Source: Anaeromyxobacter sp.
Lineage (GTDB): Bacteria > Myxococcota > Myxococcia > Myxococcales > Anaeromyxobacteraceae
Assembly (NCBI GenBank): GCA_016718565.1
Contig: JADKCZ010000002.1
Span: forward strand, 1 to 64,000
DNA: 64,000 nucleotides
Direction of reading: 5' to 3'
Shown here one piece after another: positions 15,375-25,722 of the stretch. The notes under the pieces are model-generated. The model was not told the origin of the DNA. It did not search any database and saw nothing but the letters and a program-made list of their open reading frames with translations. Each line of letters opens with the position of its first letter. The first letter of the stretch is position 1. Both the position numbers and the translations under genes were made by a program.

Positions 15375-15567
15375 ACCAAGACTCTAATCTGCTGTCGGGG
15401 TGGGAACAAGTGAAGGCGATCCATTTATTCCGCCGGGGTATTTCGGAGAGTCCGGCCCCGGGCCGGCCGGGCCGGCGCCCCGGACTTTCAGCGCCTGCTG
15501 ACCCCTGTGATTCCGCCGATTTCCGCCGGACTCGTCGACCTCGGGCGGGGCCGGTCGCGGTGCGGGC

Positions 15568-16914
15568 GTGACCCGTACGCGGCGCAAAATGCGCGCCGGC
15601 GCGAGCCCGGCCGAGGGGGCACCGCTCGACCCGTATCCGGCCGCGGTGCTCGCCACCATCCGTGCCCGGCGCCTCGCCTCCCCGGCGACCTCGCTGCTCG
15701 TCGCCACCTCCGCCGGCCCGGACTCGACGGCGCTGCTGGCCGCGCTGGCGGCCCTGCGCGACCGCGGGGCGCTCGGGCCCCTGGCCGCCCTCCACGTGGA
15801 TCACGGCCTGCGGCCGGACGGCGCGCTCGACGCGGCGGCGTGCCAGGAGGCCTGCCAGCGGCTCGGCGTGCCCTTCAACTCGGTGCGGGTCCAGGTGGCC
15901 CCCGGCAACGTGCAGGCCGAGGCCCGCCGGGCGCGCTACGCCGCGCTGGCGCGGGAGGCGGCCCGGGTGGGAGCCGACCGGATCGCCACCGGCCACACCC
16001 TCACCGACCAGGCCGAGACGGTGCTGCTGCGCCTGGCGCGCGGCGCCGGGGCGCGCGGGCTGGCCGGCATCCCGGCCCGTCGCGGGGCGCTGGTGCGGCC
16101 GCTGCTCGACCGCCCACGCGCCGAGGGGCTGGCCTACCTGGCCCGCCTGGGCCTGGCCTTCCGGGAGGACCCCAGCAACGCCACCCCCCGCTTCGCCCGC
16201 AACCGGGTGCGCCAGCGGCTCTGGCCGCTGCTGCTCGAGCTGAACCCGGCGGCCGAGGCCGCCCTGGGGCGCGCCGCCGGGCTGCTGCGGGACGACGAGC
16301 GGGCGCTGGCGCGGCGGGCGCGCGCGGTGGTGGAGGGCGCAGGTGGGCCGGCGGCCGGGGTGCCGGTGGCCCGGCTCCTGGCGGAGCCCCGGGCGGTGCG
16401 GCGGCGGGTGGTGCGCCGCCTGGTCGGCCGGCGGGCCGAGCTCGGGGCGGCCCACGTGGAGGTGGTGCTGGCGCTCCTGCGGCGAAAGCGCGCGGGTCGC
16501 GCCGGCCTGCCCGGCGGGCTGGAGGCGGTGGTGGCCGGGGGCCTGCTGCGGATCCGGCCCGTCGCCGCGCCGGCCGGGCCGGCGCTGGCGCCGGTGGAGG
16601 TGCCGGGCCCGGGCACCTACCCTCTGCCTGGCCTGGGGCTCGCCGCCGAGGTGGCCGCGCCCGCCGCCGCCGCGCTGCCATGGCCGCTCTGGCTGCGCAC
16701 CCGGCGCCCGGGCGACCGCCTGCGCCCGGCCGGCGGGGCCGGCGGCAAGAAGCTCAAGGCCTGGCTCATCGACCGGAAGGTGCCGCGGGAGGCGCGCGAC
16801 CGGCTGGTGCTGCTGGCCGACGCCGGCGGCGCGGTGCTGGCCATCCCGGCGCTCGGGGTGCTGGCCGCCGGCCTGCCCGCCGGCGTCGCCGTCCGGCTGG
16901 TCCCGGCGACGTGA
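15568..16914 (+). CDS. tilS: tRNA(Ile)-lysidine synthase
   Basis: A 448-residue N-type ATP pyrophosphatase that attaches lysine to C34 of tRNA-Ile(CAU), so that it reads AUA. The PP-loop is SAGPDS at residues 48-53, where the usual sequence is SGGxDS, so the first Gly is replaced by Ala. DHGLRPDG, GHTLTDQAETVLLRLARG and the N-terminal fold are typical. The C-terminal TilS domain is present (RRPGDRLRPAGGAGGKKLKAWLIDRKVPREARD). The start is GTG at 15568; ATG 15589 is an alternative. It heads the run of same-strand genes leading to ftsH, an arrangement seen in many bacteria. Confidence 0.93.
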   Translation: MTRTRRKMRAGASPAEGAPLDPYPAAVLATIRARRLASPATSLLVATSAGPDSTALLAALAALRDRGALGPLAALHVDHGLRPDGALDAAACQEACQRLGVPFNSVRVQVAPGNVQAEARRARYAALAREAARVGADRIATGHTLTDQAETVLLRLARGAGARGLAGIPARRGALVRPLLDRPRAEGLAYLARLGLAFREDPSNATPRFARNRVRQRLWPLLLELNPAAEAALGRAAGLLRDDERALARRARAVVEGAGGPAAGVPVARLLAEPRAVRRRVVRRLVGRRAELGAAHVEVVLALLRRKRAGRAGLPGGLEAVVAGGLLRIRPVAAPAGPALAPVEVPGPGTYPLPGLGLAAEVAAPAAAALPWPLWLRTRRPGDRLRPAGGAGGKKLKAWLIDRKVPREARDRLVLLADAGGAVLAIPALGVLAAGLPAGVAVRLVPAT

Positions 16915-16988
16915 CGTGCTGCGCCGGCCGGCCCGGGCTGCTATAACCGTTCCCTGTCCTTCACCTTCCCCGCCGAGGTCCGAGCCCC

Positions 16989-18893
<1,905 letters not shown>

Positions 18894-18902
18894 GGCGCGC
18901 CC

Positions 18903-18927
18903 CGCCCCGCGGCGGTCGCGCGGGGCG
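18903..18927. other. 8-bp hairpin between ftsH and folP
   Basis: CGCCCCGC (18903-18910) and GCGGGGCG (18920-18927) form a perfect stem with a 9-nt loop. No T-tract follows. It could limit read-through or protect the ftsH mRNA end, but it is not a classical terminator. Confidence 0.3.
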
Positions 18928-18944
18928 GCGGCGAGGGAGCGCAC

Positions 18945-19802
18945 ATGCGGCTTCGGATCGGGGCCAGGCTCTTCGAGGGGCCCGGCCCCTTCCTCATGGG
19001 GGTGGTGAACGCCACCCCGGACTCCTTCTCCGACGGCGGGCGCTTCCTCGACCCGGACGCCGCGGTGGCGCAGGCCGAGCGGCTGGCCGAGGAGGGGGCC
19101 GACCTGGTGGACCTGGGCGGCGAGTCCACCAGGCCGGGCGCGGCCCCGGTGGCGGCGGCCGAGGAGCGGCGGCGGGTGGTGCCGGTCATCGAGCGGCTGC
19201 GCGCCCGCGGCTTCACGCTGCCCATCTCCATCGACACCAGCAAGGCCGAGGTGGCCCGGGCGGCGCTGCAGGCCGGGGCCGACCTGGTGAACGACGTGGC
19301 CGGGCTGGCCGACCCGGCGCTGGCCGCGGTGGTGGCCGAGGCCGGCGTGCCGGTGGTGCTCATGCACCTGCGCGGCACCCCGGCCACCATGGACGGGCTG
19401 GCCGGCTACGCCGACCTCATGGGCGAGGTGGCGGCGGAGCTGCGGGCGGCGCAGGCGCGCGCCGAGGCGGCCGGCATCCCGGCCGGGCGGATCATCCTCG
19501 ACCCCGGCCTGGGCTTCGCCAAGACGCCCGAGCAGAGCCTGGAGCTGCTGGCGCGGGTGGGCGAGCTCCGGGCCCTGGGCCGGCCGCTGCTGGTGGGGCC
19601 GTCGCGCAAGCGCTTCATCGGGCACGCCACCGGCGCCCCGGTGGAGGCGCGCCTGCCGGGCACGCTGGCGGCGGTGACCGCCTGCGTGCTGGCCGGCGTG
19701 GAGCTGCTGCGGGTGCACGACGTGGCGCCGGCCCGGCAGGCGGCCCTGCTGGCGGCGGCGCTGCGCGACCGGCGGGCTGGCGGTCCGGCGGCGCTGCGGT
19801 AG
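18945..19802 (+). CDS. folP: dihydropteroate synthase
   Basis: A 285-residue TIM-barrel enzyme that joins p-aminobenzoate to hydroxymethyl-dihydropterin diphosphate in folate synthesis. The signature blocks are present: MGVVNATPDSFSDGG (about 13-27), GADLVDLGGESTRPGA with the pterin-loop Ser/Thr/Arg, SIDTSKAEVARAAL, NDVAG, RIILDPGLGFAK and GPSRKRFIG. The start ATG 18945 follows GAGGGAG at a good distance. It stands between ftsH and glmM, a gene order shared by many bacteria. Its stop is one nucleotide before the glmM start, so translation is probably coupled. Confidence 0.96.
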   Translation: MRLRIGARLFEGPGPFLMGVVNATPDSFSDGGRFLDPDAAVAQAERLAEEGADLVDLGGESTRPGAAPVAAAEERRRVVPVIERLRARGFTLPISIDTSKAEVARAALQAGADLVNDVAGLADPALAAVVAEAGVPVVLMHLRGTPATMDGLAGYADLMGEVAAELRAAQARAEAAGIPAGRIILDPGLGFAKTPEQSLELLARVGELRALGRPLLVGPSRKRFIGHATGAPVEARLPGTLAAVTACVLAGVELLRVHDVAPARQAALLAAALRDRRAGGPAALR

Positions 19803-19803
19803 C

Positions 19804-21249
19804 ATGCGGCACCCCATGGCCGCCCGACCTCCCACGCCCCGCCGCTCCCCCGCCGCCACGACCCCCGCCGCCGCCCCGCGCCGCCTCTTCGGCACCGACG
19901 GGGTCCGCGGCGTGGCCAACGTCCACCCCATGACCGCCGAGATGGCGCTGCAGCTGGGGCGGGCGCTGGCCTACGTGGTGCGCCGCGGGCCGCACCGCCA
20001 CCGCATCGTCATCGGCAAGGACACCCGCCTCTCCGGCTACATGCTGGAGACCGCCATCGCCTCGGGCATCTGCTCCATGGGCGTGGACGTGATGCTGTCC
20101 GGGCCGCTGCCCACCCCGGGCATCGCCTTCCTGACGCAGTCGATGCGCGCCGACGCCGGGGTGGTCATCAGCGCCAGCCACAACCCCTACCAGGACAACG
20201 GCATCAAGTTCTTCTCGCGCGACGGCTTCAAGCTGCCGGACGAGACCGAGCTGCAGATCGAGCGGCTGGTGCTGGACGGCGCCGCCGGCGGCGACGGCGC
20301 CGAGGACTTCCAGGCCCTGCGCCCCACCGCCACCCGCATCGGCAAGGCCAAGCGGGTGGACGACGCCATCGGGCGCTACGTGGTCTTCCTCAAGTCGCTC
20401 TTCCCCAAGGACCTGACCCTGGACGGCCTCACGGTGGTGGTGGACTGCGGCCACGGCGCCGCCTACCACGTGGCCCCGGCGGTGCTGGAGGAGCTGGGCG
20501 CCCGGGTGGTGGCGCTCAACGTCAAGCCGGACGGCAAGAACATCAACGACCGCTGCGGCGCGGTGCACCCCGAGGGCATGGCCAGGGCCATCCTGCGCCA
20601 CAAGGCGCACCTCGGCATGGCGCTCGACGGCGACGCCGACCGGGTCATCCTGGCCGACGAGCGCGGCCGCATCGTGGACGGCGACGCCATCATGGCGGTG
20701 GTGGGCCGGGCCATGCTGGCCCGCGGCACCCTCGCCAAGAAGACGGTGGTGGCCACGGTGATGTCGAACCTGGGGCTGGAGCGCGCGCTCCGGCCGGTGG
20801 GCGGCAAGGTGGTGCGCACCGCGGTGGGCGACCGGGCCGTGGTGGAGGCCATGCGGACCCACGGCTACAACTTCGGCGGCGAGCAGTCGGGGCACCTGGT
20901 GTTCCTGGACCACGTCACCACCGGCGACGGCGTGGCGGCGGGCCTGAACGTGCTGGCGGTGATGGCCCGCGGCGGCCGGCCGCTCTCCGAGCTGGCCACC
21001 TGCTTCGAGCCCATGCCGCAGACCCTGGTGAACGTGCCGGTGAGCCGGAAGCTGCCGCTCGGCGAGCTGCCCGCGGTGCAGAAGGCCATCGCCGCCGTCG
21101 AGAAGGCGCTGGGCGCCTCGGGGCGGGTGCTGGTGCGCGCCTCCGGCACCGAGAACAAGCTGCGCGTGCTGGTGGAGGGCCCGGACGCGGCCCGGGTGAA
21201 GGCCCACGCCGAGGCCATCGCCGCCGAGATCAGCCGGGCGATGGGGTAG
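19804..21249 (+). CDS. glmM: phosphoglucosamine mutase
   Basis: A 481-residue enzyme that converts glucosamine-6-phosphate to glucosamine-1-phosphate for peptidoglycan and LPS precursors. The core begins at LFGTDGVRGVAN (residue 28 on). The catalytic phosphoserine is Ser125 in ISASHNPYQDNG, the Mg-binding loop is DGDADR, and GEQSGH and VRASGTENKLRVLVEG are the sugar- and phosphate-binding loops. About 25 extra Pro/Ala residues precede the core, so the true start could be ATG 19816 or further in. The neighbours folP and pdxJ place it in the conserved housekeeping operon. Confidence 0.95.
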   Translation: MRHPMAARPPTPRRSPAATTPAAAPRRLFGTDGVRGVANVHPMTAEMALQLGRALAYVVRRGPHRHRIVIGKDTRLSGYMLETAIASGICSMGVDVMLSGPLPTPGIAFLTQSMRADAGVVISASHNPYQDNGIKFFSRDGFKLPDETELQIERLVLDGAAGGDGAEDFQALRPTATRIGKAKRVDDAIGRYVVFLKSLFPKDLTLDGLTVVVDCGHGAAYHVAPAVLEELGARVVALNVKPDGKNINDRCGAVHPEGMARAILRHKAHLGMALDGDADRVILADERGRIVDGDAIMAVVGRAMLARGTLAKKTVVATVMSNLGLERALRPVGGKVVRTAVGDRAVVEAMRTHGYNFGGEQSGHLVFLDHVTTGDGVAAGLNVLAVMARGGRPLSELATCFEPMPQTLVNVPVSRKLPLGELPAVQKAIAAVEKALGASGRVLVRASGTENKLRVLVEGPDAARVKAHAEAIAAEISRAMG

Positions 21250-21258
21250 GATCCGATC

Positions 21259-21987
21259 ATGCCAGCCAGACTGGGAGTCAACGTCGATCACGTGGCCACC
21301 TTGCGGCAGGTGCGCCGCGCCGCCTACCCGGACCCGGTGGCGGCCGCGCTCATGGCCGAGCTGGCCGGCGCCGACCAGATCACCATCCACCTGCGCGAGG
21401 ACCGGCGGCACATCCAGGACCGCGACCTGCAGGTGCTGCGGCGCACCGTCACCACCCGCCTCAACCTGGAGATGGCGGTGGCGCAGGAGATGCTGCGCAC
21501 CGCCTACGAGGTGAAGCCGGACATGGTGACCCTGGTGCCGGAGCGGCGCGAGGAGCTGACCACCGAGGGCGGCCTGGACGTGGTGAGCGGGCGGGAGCCG
21601 GTCCGCAAGGCGGTCAAGACGCTGCGCGACGCCGAGATCGAGGTCTCGCTCTTCATCGATCCGGACCTCGACCAGGTCAAGGCGGCCCACCGGGCCGAGG
21701 CCCACGCCGTGGAGCTGCACACCGGCCGCTACTGCGACGCCCGGCTGGCCTCCGACCGGCGCCGCGAGCTGAACCGCATCCTCGACGCGTGCAAGGCGGC
21801 CGCCAAGCTGGGGCTCAAGGTGGCGGCCGGCCACGGCCTCAACTACCAGAACGTGCTGCCGGTGGCGGCCATCGCCGAGATCGAGGAGCTCAACATCGGC
21901 CACGCCATCGTGGCCCACGCCGTGCTGGTGGGCATGGAGCGGGCGGTGCGCGAGATGAAGGGGCTGCTGCGGCAGGCGCGCCCGTGA
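21259..21987 (+). CDS. pdxJ: pyridoxine 5'-phosphate synthase
   Basis: A 242-residue TIM-barrel enzyme that forms pyridoxine 5'-phosphate from 1-deoxyxylulose-5-phosphate and aminoacetone phosphate (vitamin B6 synthesis). Conserved pieces include LGVNVDHVATLRQVRR, QITIHLREDRRHIQDRD, VTLVPERREELTTEGG, ELHTGRYCDA and AGHGLNYQNV. A TAGGAT hexamer, partly the glmM stop, lies 6 nt before its ATG. The stop overlaps the next start as GTGA. PLP made here is also a cofactor for KamE and HisC encoded elsewhere in the window. Confidence 0.96.
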   Translation: MPARLGVNVDHVATLRQVRRAAYPDPVAAALMAELAGADQITIHLREDRRHIQDRDLQVLRRTVTTRLNLEMAVAQEMLRTAYEVKPDMVTLVPERREELTTEGGLDVVSGREPVRKAVKTLRDAEIEVSLFIDPDLDQVKAAHRAEAHAVELHTGRYCDARLASDRRRELNRILDACKAAAKLGLKVAAGHGLNYQNVLPVAAIAEIEELNIGHAIVAHAVLVGMERAVREMKGLLRQARP

Positions 21988-22367
21988 TCGTCGGCCTCGG
22001 CATGGACCTGGTGGAGATCGGGCGGCTGGCCCGCATCCTGGACGGGCCGCCGGGCCGGGCCGAGCGGTTCCTGCAGCGCATCTTCACCCCGGCCGAGCGG
22101 GCCACCTGCGAGCCCAGGCGCGACCGGGCCACCGCCTACGCGGCGCGCTGGGCGGCCAAGGAGGCGGCCTACAAGGCGCTGGGCGGCGCGCCCGGGGCCC
22201 GCTGGACCGACTTCGAGGTGGTGCGGGCCGAGGGCGGCGCCCCGCGGCTGGTGCTGGCCGGCGCGGCCGCCGAGGCCGCCCGGGCCATCGGCGCGACCCG
22301 GCAGCACCTGACCCTGACGCACGACGGGGGCATGGCGGCGGCCACGGTGATCCTGGAGGCGCCGTGA
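21984..22367 (+). CDS. acpS: holo-[acyl-carrier-protein] synthase
   Basis: A 127-residue enzyme that transfers phosphopantetheine from CoA to acyl carrier protein. GLGMDLVEIGRLARIL carries the first Mg-binding Asp and RWAAKEAAYKALG the second acidic residue; FTPAERATC and LTLTHDGGMAAATVI complete the family pattern. The start is GTG 21984, overlapping the pdxJ stop by 4 nt. The adjacent pdxJ-acpS-nnrD order is common in bacteria. The length is normal for a trimeric AcpS. It overlaps the following gene in the same GTGA manner. Confidence 0.95.
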   Translation: MIVGLGMDLVEIGRLARILDGPPGRAERFLQRIFTPAERATCEPRRDRATAYAARWAAKEAAYKALGGAPGARWTDFEVVRAEGGAPRLVLAGAAAEAARAIGATRQHLTLTHDGGMAAATVILEAP

Positions 22368-23905
22368 GGCTGGTGGGGGCCGCCGAGATGCGGGCCATCG
22401 ACCGCGCCGCCATCGAGGGGCTGGGCGTGCCCTCGCTGGCGCTGATGGCGCGGGCCGGCGCGGCGGTGGCCTCGGCCGCGGCGGCGCTGGCGGGCTCCGC
22501 CGGCCGCTGCGTGGTGGTGAGCGGCGGCGGCAACAACGGCGGCGACGGCTGGGTGGCGGCCAGGCTGCTGCACCAGGCCGGCCGCGCGGTGCGGCTGCTG
22601 GCGGTGATGGACCCCGGCGCGCTCGGCGGCGACGCCGCGGCGGTGGCGGCGCAGGCGCAGCAGGCCGGCGTGCCCTGGGCGCCGCTGGTCCCCGGCGCGC
22701 CGCTCCCGGCCGGGCCGGGCGACGTGGTGATCGACGCCCTGCTCGGCACCGGGCTTGCCCGGCCGCTGGAGGGGGCCTTCGCCGCCGCCATCACCCGCAT
22801 CGCCGAGGCCCGCGCCGCCGGGGCCCGGGTGCTGGCGGTGGACGTCCCCTCCGGCCTGTCGGCCGACACCGGGCGCCCGCTCGGCCCCTGCGTGGCGGCC
22901 GACGCCACCGTGACCTTCGCCTTCCAGAAGCGCGGGCTGGTGCTGCAGCCCGGGGCCGCGCTGGCGGGGGCCGTCACGGTGGCGGACATCGGCCTCCCCG
23001 CGGCGGCGGCCGACCAGGTGGAGATCGGCTGCGAGCTGCTGGAGGAGGCGGCGGCCCGGGCGCTGGTGCCGGCGCGCGGCGCCGACGCGCACAAGGGCGA
23101 CGCCGGGCGGCTGCTGGTGGTGGCCGGCTCGGCCGGCAAGGCCGGCGCGGCCCACCTGGCGCTGCTCGGGGCCCTGCGCGGCGGCGCCGGGCTGGTGACC
23201 CTGGCGGCCCGCGCCGAGGTGCTCGGACCGGCGCTGGCCGGCCGGCCGGAGGCGATGAGCGCGGCGCTGGCGGGACAGGGGGCGCTGGGCCACGCCGACC
23301 TGCCGGCGCTGCTGGCGGCCGGGCGCGACGCCGACGCGCTGGTGGTGGGGCCCGGCATCCCGCGCGGCGAGGAGACCGGCGCGCTCCTGCTGGCCCTGCT
23401 GGAGGCGCTGGCGGTGCCCGCGGTGCTCGACGCCGACGCCCTCAACGCCCTGGCGGAGCTGCCGGGGTCGCTGGGCCGGCTGGCGGCGCTGCCGGCGCCG
23501 CTGGTGCTGACGCCGCACCCCGGCGAGATGGCCAGGCTGTGCGGGCTGGAGGTGGCCGCGGTGCAGGCCGACCGCATCGGCCTGGCGGCGGCGCGGGCGC
23601 GGGCCTGGGGCGTGGTGGTGGTGCTGAAGGGCGCGGGCACCGTGGTGGCGGGCCCGACCGGGCCGGCGGCCGTGGTGCCGACCGGCAACGCGGGGCTGGC
23701 CACCGGCGGCACCGGCGACGTGCTGGCCGGGCTGTGCGGCGCCCTGCTGGCGGGCGGCCTGCCGGCCCTCGACGCGGCGCGGGCCGCGGCCTGGGTGCAC
23801 GGCGCCGCGGGCGACCTGGTGGCGGCGCGGGTGGGGCAGCGCGGCCTGGTGGCCGGCGACCTGGGCGAGGCCATCGGCCAGGTGTGGGCGCGATGGGGCC
23901 GGTAG
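22364..23905 (+). CDS. nnrD: bifunctional NAD(P)H-hydrate epimerase / ADP-dependent dehydratase
   Basis: A 513-residue fusion that repairs hydrated NADH and NADPH. The N-terminal epimerase domain (NnrE) contains GGGNNGGDGWVAARLL and VIDALLGTGL (about 45-130) and DVPSGLSADTG. The C-terminal dehydratase domain (NnrD), related to ribokinases, contains AHKGDAGRLLVVAGSAGKAGAAHL, VGPGIPRGEE, LTPHPGEMARL and the ATP-site NAGLATGGTGDVLAGL. GTG 22364 overlaps the acpS stop. The 3' end overlaps tsaE by 13 nt in another frame. Confidence 0.94.
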   Translation: MRLVGAAEMRAIDRAAIEGLGVPSLALMARAGAAVASAAAALAGSAGRCVVVSGGGNNGGDGWVAARLLHQAGRAVRLLAVMDPGALGGDAAAVAAQAQQAGVPWAPLVPGAPLPAGPGDVVIDALLGTGLARPLEGAFAAAITRIAEARAAGARVLAVDVPSGLSADTGRPLGPCVAADATVTFAFQKRGLVLQPGAALAGAVTVADIGLPAAAADQVEIGCELLEEAAARALVPARGADAHKGDAGRLLVVAGSAGKAGAAHLALLGALRGGAGLVTLAARAEVLGPALAGRPEAMSAALAGQGALGHADLPALLAAGRDADALVVGPGIPRGEETGALLLALLEALAVPAVLDADALNALAELPGSLGRLAALPAPLVLTPHPGEMARLCGLEVAAVQADRIGLAAARARAWGVVVVLKGAGTVVAGPTGPAAVVPTGNAGLATGGTGDVLAGLCGALLAGGLPALDAARAAAWVHGAAGDLVAARVGQRGLVAGDLGEAIGQVWARWGR

Positions 23906-24384
23906 CCTCCGGCGCGCCGATCCCGCTGCTGACCCGCTCCGCCGCGGCCACGGCGCGGCTGGGGCGGCGGCTGGGGGCCCTGCTGCAGCCCGGCGACGTG
24001 GTGGCGCTGGTGGGTGACCTCGGCGCCGGCAAGACCCAGCTGAGCCGCGGCGCCTGCGAGGGGGCGGGCGTGGCGCCGGGCGACGTGTCGTCGCCCACCT
24101 TCGCCATCGTGCAGACCTACCGGGGCCGGCTCCCCATCCACCACGCCGACCTGTACCGGGTGGGCGACCTCGACGAGCTCTACGCCACCGGCTTCATGGA
24201 CCTGGTGGGTGGCGAGGGGGCGCTGCTGGTGGAGTGGGCCGACCGGGTGGCTGGCTGGCTGCCGCCCGGGCACCTGCTGGTGACGCTGGAGGAGGTCGCG
24301 GGCCACCCCTCGTCGCGCCGCCTCACCCTGCGGGCGGCGGGCGCGCGGCACCAGGCGCTGGCGGCGGGGCTGGCGGGGCGCTGA
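23893..24384 (+). CDS. tsaE: tRNA threonylcarbamoyladenosine synthesis ATPase TsaE
   Basis: A 163-residue P-loop ATPase that with TsaB and TsaD makes t6A37 in ANN-decoding tRNAs. Walker A is GDLGAGKTQLSRG, SSPTFAIVQTYRG is the switch-like segment, HHADLYRVG follows, and LLVEWADR is the Walker B-like region. ATG 23893 lies within the last codons of nnrD, a 13-nt overlap. Gene order nnrD-tsaE is widespread. It is the last gene of the tilS-to-tsaE run; about 50 nt later the next gene begins with its own TATAGC box. Confidence 0.94.
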   Translation: MGPVASGAPIPLLTRSAAATARLGRRLGALLQPGDVVALVGDLGAGKTQLSRGACEGAGVAPGDVSSPTFAIVQTYRGRLPIHHADLYRVGDLDELYATGFMDLVGGEGALLVEWADRVAGWLPPGHLLVTLEEVAGHPSSRRLTLRAAGARHQALAAGLAGR

Positions 24385-24417
24385 GGCGGCGGCCGGGCCC
24401 GCGCTGGGCGCCGCGGC

Positions 24418-24423
24418 TATAGC
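24418..24423 (+). promoter_or_regulatory. TATAGC -10-like hexamer, short leader
   Basis: TATAGC ends 10 nt before ATG 24434 and no Shine-Dalgarno lies between. If it acts as a -10 box, the leader would be only a few nucleotides long. No -35 box is evident. Confidence 0.35.
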
Positions 24424-24433
24424 TCCACCCGCC

Positions 24434-25594
24434 ATGATCGAGATCCTCGACTGCCACCTCGACGTGGTCCTGCCGGTGGGCCAGCACCCGCACTGCCTGG
24501 TGGCGCAGCTCCCCAACCGGCTCAGGCGCTCCGAGGTCGGCTTCCAGGTGGCCGATCCGGCGGCGCAGTGGCGCTCGGCGCGCTCGGTGCTCGAGGCGGT
24601 CGCCAGCGGCGAGGGCGGCCTGGGCAAGCTGCACTTCCTGGTCCTGCCCGAGGGCTGCCTGCCGCTGGCCCACCTCGACGACCTGCTGGCCTTCCTGGGC
24701 GAGCGCTTCCGCCCCAGCACCGTGACGATGTTCGGGCTGGAGCACGTGACGCTGCGGACCTACCGGGCGCTCCTGGAGCGGTTCCGCGAGGACAACCCGG
24801 CGGCCCTGGAGCGGGTGCAGCGCGACCTGGCGGGCGGCAGCGCCGAGGAGGCCCCGGTCAACCTCTGCTGCGTGGCCGTCAAGGAGGAGGGCGGCCGCCT
24901 GCGGGTCTTCCTGGAGGCCAAGGGCCACCCGTTCCACGGCGAGGAGTTCCTCGACAAGAACCGCGACCTCTACCAGGGGCAGCACGTCTACGCCTTCCAG
25001 TGCCGCTCCGCCTACACCTTCATGGTCCTGATCTGCCTCGACTACCTGTACCGGGACCTCTACGGCTCCAACATCCGGCGCATCATCGACCACGCCGATC
25101 AGCGGTTCTTCGCCACCCGGCAGACGCTCGACGCGCTCTTCGTGATCCAGTGCAACCCGAAGCCGGAGCACCGCGCCTACCGCGAGATCCTGAGCGGGTT
25201 CTACGGCGAGTACCTCGAGGACACGCCCGGCGTGCGCGGCACGGTGACCGTGTTCGGGAACTGCTCGGCCGAGAGCGTCATCGAGGGGACGAGCGGGGAG
25301 GCGACCTTCGGCGTCTCGTCGGCGGTCATCGGGAGCCGCCACCGCCTGGCCAGGGTGGAGCTGTCCGAGTTCAGCACCGACGACTACGGCGGGGCCCCGC
25401 TCTACCGCCTCCGCTTCGGCACCGCGACCCGCCTCTACTACTTCAACCTGCCGCTGCACCACGAGGGTGATCCGCGCTCCACCCGGGCCCCGCTCAAGGT
25501 GCACGGCATCCTGCGGCCCACCACGGCGGGCGGGTGGCTCCGGATGAGCGGCGACGAGATCCTGCAGGGGCCCGAGGGCAGCGGGGCCGCCTGA
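24434..25594 (+). CDS. stand-alone nitrilase-fold (carbon-nitrogen hydrolase-like) protein
   Basis: A 386-residue protein that I read as a divergent nitrilase-superfamily member. The three catalytic positions can be assigned: Glu73 in LVLPEG, Lys163 in LEAKGHPFHGE, and Cys201 in LICLDYLYRDLYG. It is longer than a typical amidase domain (about 270 residues), with an inserted helical stretch at about residues 95-140 and a C-terminal extension after about residue 300. Nitrilase domains of this looser type also occur fused to reverse transcriptases in phage defence, but here there is no partner domain. Substrate unknown. It is preceded by tsaE and followed by an unrelated secreted protein. An amide or nitrile hydrolysis role is inferred only from the triad. 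Confidence 0.6.
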   Translation: MIEILDCHLDVVLPVGQHPHCLVAQLPNRLRRSEVGFQVADPAAQWRSARSVLEAVASGEGGLGKLHFLVLPEGCLPLAHLDDLLAFLGERFRPSTVTMFGLEHVTLRTYRALLERFREDNPAALERVQRDLAGGSAEEAPVNLCCVAVKEEGGRLRVFLEAKGHPFHGEEFLDKNRDLYQGQHVYAFQCRSAYTFMVLICLDYLYRDLYGSNIRRIIDHADQRFFATRQTLDALFVIQCNPKPEHRAYREILSGFYGEYLEDTPGVRGTVTVFGNCSAESVIEGTSGEATFGVSSAVIGSRHRLARVELSEFSTDDYGGAPLYRLRFGTATRLYYFNLPLHHEGDPRSTRAPLKVHGILRPTTAGGWLRMSGDEILQGPEGSGAA

Positions 25595-25722
25595 CCGCGC
25601 CGCGGGCCGACCCGGCCCACCCCGCCTGCCCCGCCTGCCACCCCGCCGGGGGGCCGACGCCGCGATAGATCGATTCCCGGGCTCGTGCGTAGATCCCCCT
25701 CGCCACCCCTGGAGGAGCACCC

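Larger units (their letters stand above)
15081..15567. other. 487-bp intergenic region with AT-rich patches
   Basis: This non-coding gap lies between the divergent regulator gene and tilS. It contains the candidate small RNA on the minus strand (15300-15374) with its own promoter-like boxes and terminator. The stretch 15361-15440 is clearly more AT-rich than the genes around it. The promoters of tilS and of the regulator gene must lie here, but I cannot place them with confidence. Confidence 0.6.

Noticed and set aside
15374..15540. 6S RNA in the gap before tilS
   Set aside because: The region on the minus strand does not fold by eye into the long rod with central bubble typical of 6S RNA; the shorter terminator-linked RNA fits better.
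22084..24720. 878-codon open frame on the minus strand across acpS, nnrD and tsaE
   Set aside because: The Ser/Ala/Pro/Arg-rich translation lacks motifs; all three genes on the plus strand have diagnostic motifs and tight overlaps.
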